Shown: piece after piece, positions 20,944 to 26,170 of the stretch
How positions within the stretch are numbered: position 1 is the first letter of the stretch
How the letters are laid out: each line of letters begins with the position of its first letter
Assembly (NCBI GenBank): GCA_035574155.1
Contig: DATLZD010000086.1
Span: 1 to 26,170, forward strand
Direction: 5' to 3'
Source of the DNA: HRBIN24 sp035574155
GTDB taxonomy: Bacteria > Chloroflexota > Dehalococcoidia > SM23-28-2 > HRBIN24
Length of the DNA stretch: 26,170 nt
Made by a program: the position numbers and the translations under genes
Notes under the pieces: model-generated
What the model was told of the DNA's origin: nothing
What the model saw: the letters and a program-made list of their open reading frames with translations, nothing else
Database searches by the model: none

Positions 20944-23640
20944 TCAGCCCAGGGCCTGGAGTCGGCGGCGCAGCCCCTCCAGCCGCTGGCGGGCGGCGGC
21001 CAGCCGCTCCTCCTCCCTGGCCACCACCTGGGCAGGGGCACGGGCCCGGAACTCCGCCTGGGCCAGACGACGGGCCAGGCCCTCCACCTCCCGCTCGGCC
21101 TCCTGGAGCTGCCGTTGCAGCCTCTCCCGCTCCCTTTCCACCTCCACCAGCCCGGCCAGGGGCAGGGCCACCTGGGCCCCGGGGAGGACGGCGGTGGCGG
21201 CCCCCTGGGCAGGCAAGGAGGCCGGGTCGGGGGAGATGTGCAGGGGTCGTGCCCGGGCCAGGGCCTCTACGGCAGGGGCCAGGCCCGCCAGCACCCCTGC
21301 CTCGGGGCTGGCCACGAAGGCCTCCACCCATCGGCCAGGCTCCACCCTCCACTCGGCCCGCAGGTTGCGCATGGCCCGCACCACGCCCATGACCAGCCCC
21401 ATCTGGCGCTCGGCCTCGGAGTCCAGCCAGGAACGGCGTGCCCGCGGCCAAGGGGCGGCGATGAGGGCCTCCGTCTCGGCCCAGGCCAGGTGGGGCCGCA
21501 GCCGCTGCCAGAGGGCCTCCGTCACGAAGGGCATGAAGGGGTGTAGGAGGCGCAGGGACATGTCCAGGGCGTAGGCCAGGACCGCCAAGGCGTCCCTGTC
21601 GCCCTGGCGCAGCCGCACCTTGGCCATCTCCAGGTACCAGTCGCACAGCTCGCCCCAGAAGAACTCGTGCAGGCGTTTGCCCGCCTCGCCGATCTGGAAC
21701 TGGCGCAACAGCCGCTCCACGCGGCCGATGGTCTGGTGCAGGCGCGACAGTATCCAGCGGTCCTCCAGGGGCAGGGAGCGGCGGCGTCGGCCCGAGGGGG
21801 CCTCCACCTTCTCCCCCGGGGCCAGGTGCTCGGCCAGGGCCTGGACGACGAACCGCCCGGCGTTCCAGACCTTGTTGGCGAAGTTGCGCCCCCCCTCCAG
21901 CTTCTCGGCCGAGAGGCGCATGTCGTTGCCAGGGGCGGCGCCGGTGGCCAGCACGTAGCGCAGGGCATCACAGCCGTAGCGGTCCACCGCCTCCAGGGGG
22001 TCCACCACGTTGCCGAGGCTCTTGGTCATCTTGCGCCCGTGGGGGTCCCTCACCAGCCCATGCAGGTAGACGTAGCGGAAGGGCACCTGGCCGGTGTTGT
22101 AGAGGCCCATCATCACCATGCGGGCCACCCAGAAGAAGAGGATGTCGTAGCCCGTCTCCAGGACCGAGGTGGGGTAGAAGCGGCGCAGGTCCTCCGTGTC
22201 GTCGGGCCAGCCCAGGGTGGAATGGGGCCAGAGGGCCGAGGAGAACCAGGTGTCCAGCACGTCCTCGTCCTGCCGCAGGTCGGGCGAGCCGCAGGCGCCG
22301 CAGCGCTGCGGGTCGCGCATGGGGTCGTCCCGCGGCGGCACCGTCACGGCCCCGCAGGCCCCGCAGTACCAGGCCGGGATCCGGTGCCCCCACCAGAGCT
22401 GCCGCGAGATGCACCAGTCGCGGATGTTCTCCAGCCAGTGCAGATAGATGCGGACGAAGCGACGGGGGACGATGCGCACCCTCCCCTCCCGCACGGCCCG
22501 GACGGCCGGCAGGGCCAGGGGACGCATGCGCACGAACCATTGCTCGCTGACGATGGGCTCCACGATGGTCCCGCAGCGCTGGCAGTGGCCGATGCTGTGC
22601 CGGTGGGCCTCCTCCCGCTCCAGCAGTCCCAGCTCCTGCAGCCGGCGGGCCATCTCCTTGCGCGCCTCGAAGCGGTCCAGGCCCGCCAGTGGGCCAGCCT
22701 GCTCGTTCATGCGCCCGTCAGGCCCGATGCTGACGATAGCCGGCAGGCGGTGACGCTCGCCGATCTCGAAGTCCAGGGCGTCATGCCCCGGGGTTATCTT
22801 CAAGGCACCGGTGCCGAAGCGGGGGTCCACCGCCTCATCGGCGATGATGGGGACCGGCCGCCCCACCACCGGCACCAGGCAGCGGCGGCCGATGAGGGGC
22901 CGCCACCGCTCCACCTGGGGGTTCACGGCCACGGCCACGTCGGCCACGATGGTCTCGGGCCGGGTGGTAGCCACCACGATGAACTGGTCGGTGGGGCGGC
23001 CCTGGTCGTCCAACAGGGGGTAACGGACGAACCACAGGCGGCCATCGTGCTCCTGGTGCTCCACCTCCAGGTCCGAAAGGGCGGTGCGGCAGCGGGGGCA
23101 CCAGTTGATGATGCGCTCGCCGCGGTAGACCAGGCCGTCGTGGTAGAGGCGGACGAAGGTGGTGCGCACCGCCCGCGACGGCCCCTCGTCGAGGGTGAAG
23201 CGCTCCCGCGTCCAGTCGCAGGAGGCCCCCAGCCGACGGTGCTGCTGGGTGATGGTGGCCCTGGTCCGCTGCGCCCATTCCCACACCCGCTGCAGAAAGG
23301 CCTCCCGTCCCAGGTCGTGGCGGCTCAGCCCTTCCTTGGCCAGCTCCCGCTCCACCACGTTCTGGGTGGCGATGCCGGCGTGGTCCACCCCCGGCAGCCA
23401 GAGGGTCGGTTCCCCCTTCATGCGGTGCCAGCGCACCAGCACGTCCTCAAGGGTGTCGGTGAGGGCGTGGCCCATGTGCAGGGCACCCGTGACGTTGGGA
23501 GGAGGCATGACGATGCAGAAGGGGGGCTTCTGGGGGTCGCCCCGCGGCTGAAAGTAGCCGCCCTCTTCCCAGAGGCGGTAGATGGCGGCCTCGTGCTGGG
23601 ACGGCTCGTAGGCCTTGGGCAGCTCCTGGACGGTGGTCAT
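20944..23640 (-). CDS. valS: Valyl-tRNA synthetase
   Basis: An 898-residue class-I aminoacyl-tRNA synthetase that charges tRNA-Val. The HIGH motif appears as HMGH (55-58) after the ValRS-typical MPPPNVTGALHMGH. The KMSKS motif appears as KMTKS (537-541). The editing domain contains TTRPETIVADVAVAVNP and GTGALKITPGHDALDFEIG. CysX2Cys pairs (WCPRC, HCQRCG, YCGACG, RCGACG) suggest bound zinc. The C-terminus ends in the usual ValRS coiled coil (LAGLVEVERERERLQRQLQEAEREVEGL). Length is normal. It has its own promoter and is followed by the nuo operon on the same strand, after an 85-bp gap with the nuo promoter. Confidence 0.96.
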   Translation of the reverse strand: MTTVQELPKAYEPSQHEAAIYRLWEEGGYFQPRGDPQKPPFCIVMPPPNVTGALHMGHALTDTLEDVLVRWHRMKGEPTLWLPGVDHAGIATQNVVERELAKEGLSRHDLGREAFLQRVWEWAQRTRATITQQHRRLGASCDWTRERFTLDEGPSRAVRTTFVRLYHDGLVYRGERIINWCPRCRTALSDLEVEHQEHDGRLWFVRYPLLDDQGRPTDQFIVVATTRPETIVADVAVAVNPQVERWRPLIGRRCLVPVVGRPVPIIADEAVDPRFGTGALKITPGHDALDFEIGERHRLPAIVSIGPDGRMNEQAGPLAGLDRFEARKEMARRLQELGLLEREEAHRHSIGHCQRCGTIVEPIVSEQWFVRMRPLALPAVRAVREGRVRIVPRRFVRIYLHWLENIRDWCISRQLWWGHRIPAWYCGACGAVTVPPRDDPMRDPQRCGACGSPDLRQDEDVLDTWFSSALWPHSTLGWPDDTEDLRRFYPTSVLETGYDILFFWVARMVMMGLYNTGQVPFRYVYLHGLVRDPHGRKMTKSLGNVVDPLEAVDRYGCDALRYVLATGAAPGNDMRLSAEKLEGGRNFANKVWNAGRFVVQALAEHLAPGEKVEAPSGRRRRSLPLEDRWILSRLHQTIGRVERLLRQFQIGEAGKRLHEFFWGELCDWYLEMAKVRLRQGDRDALAVLAYALDMSLRLLHPFMPFVTEALWQRLRPHLAWAETEALIAAPWPRARRSWLDSEAERQMGLVMGVVRAMRNLRAEWRVEPGRWVEAFVASPEAGVLAGLAPAVEALARARPLHISPDPASLPAQGAATAVLPGAQVALPLAGLVEVERERERLQRQLQEAEREVEGLARRLAQAEFRARAPAQVVAREEERLAAARQRLEGLRRRLQALG

Positions 23641-23662
23641 GCTCGGCTGGCCCGGTCAAGGA

Positions 23663-23684
23663 AGGCCCCGGCTGGCCGGGGCCT
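23663..23684 (-). repeat. GC-rich hairpin in the valS leader
   Basis: Two perfect 10-bp arms (23663-23672 and 23675-23684) flank a 2-base centre, about 25 bases before the valS ATG. The predicted transcript begins near 23700, so the hairpin fills most of the leader. No recognisable Shine-Dalgarno lies between it and the ATG, and no T-box consensus is present. Confidence 0.5.
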
Positions 23685-23706
23685 GTGCAGCGTGGCGGCG
23701 CCTTGC

Positions 23707-23736
23707 ATTTTACTTCCTGCCCACCGTCCCGGTCAA
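23707..23736 (-). promoter_or_regulatory. Predicted sigma70-type promoter of valS
   Basis: On the minus strand TTGACC (23731-23736) is followed after 18 bases by TAAAAT (23707-23712). Both hexamers are near consensus in otherwise G+C-rich sequence. The start would be near 23700, giving a leader of about 60 nt. Confidence 0.65.
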
Positions 23737-23766
23737 CGAAGTCCGCGCCCCGGGACGGCGGGGAGG

Positions 23767-23796
23767 TTGCCCCTAACGCACAGGTTATGGTATGCT
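23767..23796 (+). promoter_or_regulatory. Predicted promoter of the acyl-CoA dehydrogenase pair
   Basis: TTGCCC (23767-23772) and TATGCT (23791-23796) are separated by 18 bases. The start would be near 23803, 38 bases before the ATG at 23841. It diverges from the valS promoter, with about 30 bases between the two -35 elements. Confidence 0.5.
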
Positions 23797-23840
23797 CCTA
23801 GCGGCCGCGCCTCGGCTGCAGCGGCCGTCAGCCAGGTACC

Positions 23841-25013
23841 ATGGACTTTCGCCTATCGCCCGAGGACGAGGCCTTCCGCCAGGAGGTGCGGTCCTGGCTG
23901 CGGGAGAACCTCCCCCGCGACTGGGAGGACCAGGTCCCCGAGGGCGAGACGTGGGAGTTCACCCGCCACTTCACCCGTAAGCTGGCCGAAAAGGGGTGGG
24001 TGGTGCCCTACTGGCCTAAGGAGTATGGCGGCCTGGGGCTCTCCCTCTGGCGGCAGCTCATCTTCCGCGAAGAGATGTCCTACCACCGGGCGCCCCTGGG
24101 CTACATATCCATCGGTGTGGACTGGGCCGGCCCCACCATCATCGTCTACGGCACCGAGGAGCAGAAGCGGGAGCACCTGCCCCGCATAGCCCGCGCCGAG
24201 GTGATGTGGTGCCAGGGCTTCTCGGAGCCCAACGCCGGCTCCGACCTGGCCAACCTGGATACGCGGGCCGTTCGCGACGGCGACGAGTACGTGGTCAATG
24301 GCCAGAAGATCTGGACGTCGGGCGCCCACCGCGCCGACTGGATGATCCTCCTGGCCCGCACCGATCCCGAGGCGCCCAAGCACAAGGGCATCTCCTACTT
24401 CCTGGTGGACATGAAGAGCCCGGGCATCACCGTCCGCCCCCTCATCGACATGATGGACAACCACGGCTTCAACCAGGTCTTCTTCGAGAACGTGCGGGTG
24501 CCGGCCCGCAACCTGCTGGGGGAGGAGAACCGGGGCTGGTATATGGCCACCACCACCCTGAACTTCGAGCGCTCGTCCATCGGCGGCGCGGCGGCATCCC
24601 GCCGCCTGCTGGAAGACCTGGTGGAATACGTGCGCGACTCCTCCCTGCCCGAGGGCAGGCGCCTGGACGACCCCCGTGTCCGCTACCAGCTGGGCGAGGC
24701 GGCCCTGGAGATGGAGATCGGCCGCCTCCTGTCCTACCGCGTCGTCTCCCTCCAGGCGCGGGGCCAGGTGCCCAGCTACGAGGCGTCCATCGCCAAGCTC
24801 TACAACACGGAGATGGGCCTGCGCCTGGCCCGCAGGGGCCTGGCCATCCTCGGCCTCTACGGCCAACTGCAGCCCAAGTCCCGCTGGGCACGGCTGCGGG
24901 GCCGCTTCGAGCGGCAGTACCAGTGGATGACGGCCATGGTGGTGGGCGGCGGCACCTCGGAGATACAGCGCAACCTGATAGCCATCCGCGGTCTGGGCCT
25001 GCCCAGAGACTGA
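23841..25013 (+). CDS. Acyl-CoA dehydrogenase, likely catalytic (alpha) subunit of a heteromeric enzyme
   Basis: A 390-residue flavoprotein that introduces a 2,3-double bond in an acyl-CoA. It has the N-terminal helical domain, the flavin-contact stretch WCQGFSEPNAGSDLANLDTRA, VVNGQKIWTSGAH, and the C-terminal GGGTSEIQRNLIAIRGLGLPR. At the usual catalytic glutamate before GTxxIQR there is Gly. Instead Glu243 (LNFERSSIGG) sits where the base lies in isovaleryl-type enzymes and in the mycobacterial steroid side-chain dehydrogenase subunit FadE26/ChsE4 (from memory). The start has only a weak AGG ribosome-binding site, but matches the family N-terminus MDFRLSPEDEAFRQEVR. A second dehydrogenase gene follows after 60 bp. 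The substrate is not known. Confidence 0.88.
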   Translation: MDFRLSPEDEAFRQEVRSWLRENLPRDWEDQVPEGETWEFTRHFTRKLAEKGWVVPYWPKEYGGLGLSLWRQLIFREEMSYHRAPLGYISIGVDWAGPTIIVYGTEEQKREHLPRIARAEVMWCQGFSEPNAGSDLANLDTRAVRDGDEYVVNGQKIWTSGAHRADWMILLARTDPEAPKHKGISYFLVDMKSPGITVRPLIDMMDNHGFNQVFFENVRVPARNLLGEENRGWYMATTTLNFERSSIGGAAASRRLLEDLVEYVRDSSLPEGRRLDDPRVRYQLGEAALEMEIGRLLSYRVVSLQARGQVPSYEASIAKLYNTEMGLRLARRGLAILGLYGQLQPKSRWARLRGRFERQYQWMTAMVVGGGTSEIQRNLIAIRGLGLPRD

Positions 25014-25073
25014 GGGGGCAGGCCCGGCAGGCGGGTGCTCGGTCCGAGGCAAAAAGACGGTGGAGGTGTAGCG

Positions 25074-26170
25074 ATGGACCTGGGCCTGGACGAGCAGCAG
25101 GAGATGCTGCGCAACTTCGCTCGGGACTTCCTGGAGAAGGAGTGCCCCGAGCAGCTGGTGCGCCAGATGGAGGAGGACGAGAAGGGCTACTCGCCCGACC
25201 TCTGGCGCAAGATGGCCGAGCAGGGCTGGATGGGCCTCATCATCCCCGAGCAGTACGGCGGGGCGGGGATGCGCATCACCGACCTGGCGGTGCTGCTGGA
25301 GGAGTTCGGCCGCTTCCTGGTGCCGGGGCCCTTCATCCCCACGGTGGTCCTGGGGGCCTACCCCATCATGCTGGCCGGCAGCGAGGACCAGAAGCAGCGC
25401 TTCCTGCCCCGCATCGCCGCCGGCGAGCTGATCATGACCATGGCCCTCACGGAGCCCTCGGCCAAGTGGGACGCCGACGGCGTCCAGATGGAGGCCCGCC
25501 AGGAAGGCAACGACTGGGTGCTCAACGGGACCAAGCTCTTCGTCCAGGACGCCCACGTCACCGACTACATGGTGGTGGCGGCCCGCACCGCCAGGGGGGC
25601 CGATCCCGAGGAGGGCATCACCCTCTTCCTGGTGGACTCGCGCTCTCCAGGCATCAAGTTCGAGCTGCTGCGCACCATCGCCTCCGACAAGCAGTGCGAG
25701 GTGACCTTCGAGAACGTGCGGGTGCCCCAGGAGAACGTGCTGGGGGAGGTGGGCAGGGGCTGGCCGGTGGTCCAGCGCACCAAGCTGCTGGCAGCGGTGG
25801 CCGCCTGCTCCTACCTGGTGGGGCTGGCCCAGCAGGACTTCGACATCACCCTCAACTACGCCAAGGAGCGGGTCCAGTTCGGGCGGCCCATCGGCTCCTT
25901 CCAGGCCATCCAGCACAAGCTGGCCGACGCCGTCATCGACGTGGACGGCTGCCGCTTCATCACCTACAAGGCGGCCTGGAGCCTGCAGGAGAACGAGCCC
26001 GACGCCGAGCTGATGGTCTCCATGGCCAAGGCCTGGTGCAGCGAGGCCTCGCGGCGGGTGGTGGCCCACGGCCAGCAGATCCACGGCGGCATCGGCTTCA
26101 CCAAGGACTACAAGATCCAGCTCTACTTCCGCCGCCAGAAGTGGATGGAGCTGATGTGGGGCGACGCCGA
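25074..26170 (+). CDS. Acyl-CoA dehydrogenase, likely non-catalytic (beta) subunit, C-terminus beyond the window
   Basis: At least 365 residues, read from ATG 25074 with a good ribosome-binding site (GGAGGTG, about 25062-25068), with no stop before the right edge. It has the acyl-CoA dehydrogenase fold: DEQQEMLRNFARDFLEKE at the start, a degenerate middle (MTMALTEPSAKWDADGVQMEA and LNGTKLFVQDAHVTDYMVVAAR), then YAKERVQFGRPIGSFQAIQHKLAD and GQQIHGGIGFTKDYKIQLYFRR. At the position of Glu243 of its neighbour it has an Ala-rich TKLLAAVAA segment without Glu. The FadE27/ChsE5-like partner of alpha2beta2 dehydrogenases shows the same loss, as far as I recall. Probably only 10-20 residues are missing. 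Confidence 0.87.
   Translation, partial: MDLGLDEQQEMLRNFARDFLEKECPEQLVRQMEEDEKGYSPDLWRKMAEQGWMGLIIPEQYGGAGMRITDLAVLLEEFGRFLVPGPFIPTVVLGAYPIMLAGSEDQKQRFLPRIAAGELIMTMALTEPSAKWDADGVQMEARQEGNDWVLNGTKLFVQDAHVTDYMVVAARTARGADPEEGITLFLVDSRSPGIKFELLRTIASDKQCEVTFENVRVPQENVLGEVGRGWPVVQRTKLLAAVAACSYLVGLAQQDFDITLNYAKERVQFGRPIGSFQAIQHKLADAVIDVDGCRFITYKAAWSLQENEPDAELMVSMAKAWCSEASRRVVAHGQQIHGGIGFTKDYKIQLYFRRQKWMELMWGDA

Noticed and set aside
23641..23840. T-box riboswitch for valS
   Set aside because: No T-box consensus (AGGGTGGNACCGCG-like) or specifier-stem layout is visible, and the predicted leader of about 60 nt is too short.

Overview
The window is dense, high-G+C bacterial chromosome with strong codon bias, short intergenic gaps and many operonic start/stop overlaps. 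The gene set suggests a Chloroflexota-type bacterium, with an actinobacterial relative as the alternative: an 11-subunit complex I without NuoEFG, paired acyl-CoA dehydrogenases, an atypical OmpR-family regulator resembling actinobacterial GlnR, and two type-I glutamine synthetases of different subclasses. The taxon is an inference from gene content only. No tRNA, rRNA, CRISPR array, insertion sequence or phage gene was seen.

Layout. (1) 1-1858, minus strand: a promoter followed by a two-gene nucleotide-sugar operon (SDR epimerase, then an RmlD-like reductase that runs off the left edge). (2) 1920-2754, minus strand: a lower-G+C patch with a DUF6544-like protein and, just upstream in another frame, a short ORF with one membrane helix. 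Together they look like one membrane-anchored gene split by a frameshift. (3) 2951-8525, plus strand: a nitrogen-assimilation block with a GlnR-like atypical response regulator, the ammonium transporter amt, a PII protein, a GSI-beta-like glutamine synthetase and a GSI-alpha-like glutamine synthetase. Four GTAAC/T half-sites at exact 11-bp steps lie upstream of amt, and a related pair lies upstream of the first glnA. (4) 8605-10030, plus strand: a NarL/FixJ response regulator and an ECF-type sigma factor, each behind its own regulatory-looking DNA. (5) 10027-20840, minus strand: nuoABCD-HIJKLMN, read right to left from a well-formed promoter at 20887-20915. NuoC carries an unusual C-terminal extension of three 47-residue repeats. 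(6) 20944-23640, minus strand: valS with its own promoter. (7) 23841-26170, plus strand: two adjacent acyl-CoA dehydrogenase genes, the second cut by the right edge.

How the parts work together. The nitrogen block is a coherent uptake-sensing-assimilation unit: Amt imports ammonium, PII gates Amt and senses 2-oxoglutarate/ATP, and the glutamine synthetases fix ammonium. The adjacent GlnR-like protein is the natural candidate to bind the 11-bp-phased boxes. The complex I operon encodes the membrane proton-pumping arm and the quinone-reducing connecting module but no NADH-oxidising module, so it probably takes electrons from another donor. The acyl-CoA dehydrogenase pair looks like an alpha/beta heteromer in which only the first subunit keeps the catalytic glutamate.

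The strongest leads are the phased GTAAC boxes with the GlnR-like regulator, the NuoC repeat extension, the split DUF6544 gene, the 29-bp palindrome in the glnA promoter, and the duplicated TCTAGG-N2-GTAAC element ahead of the sigma-factor gene.
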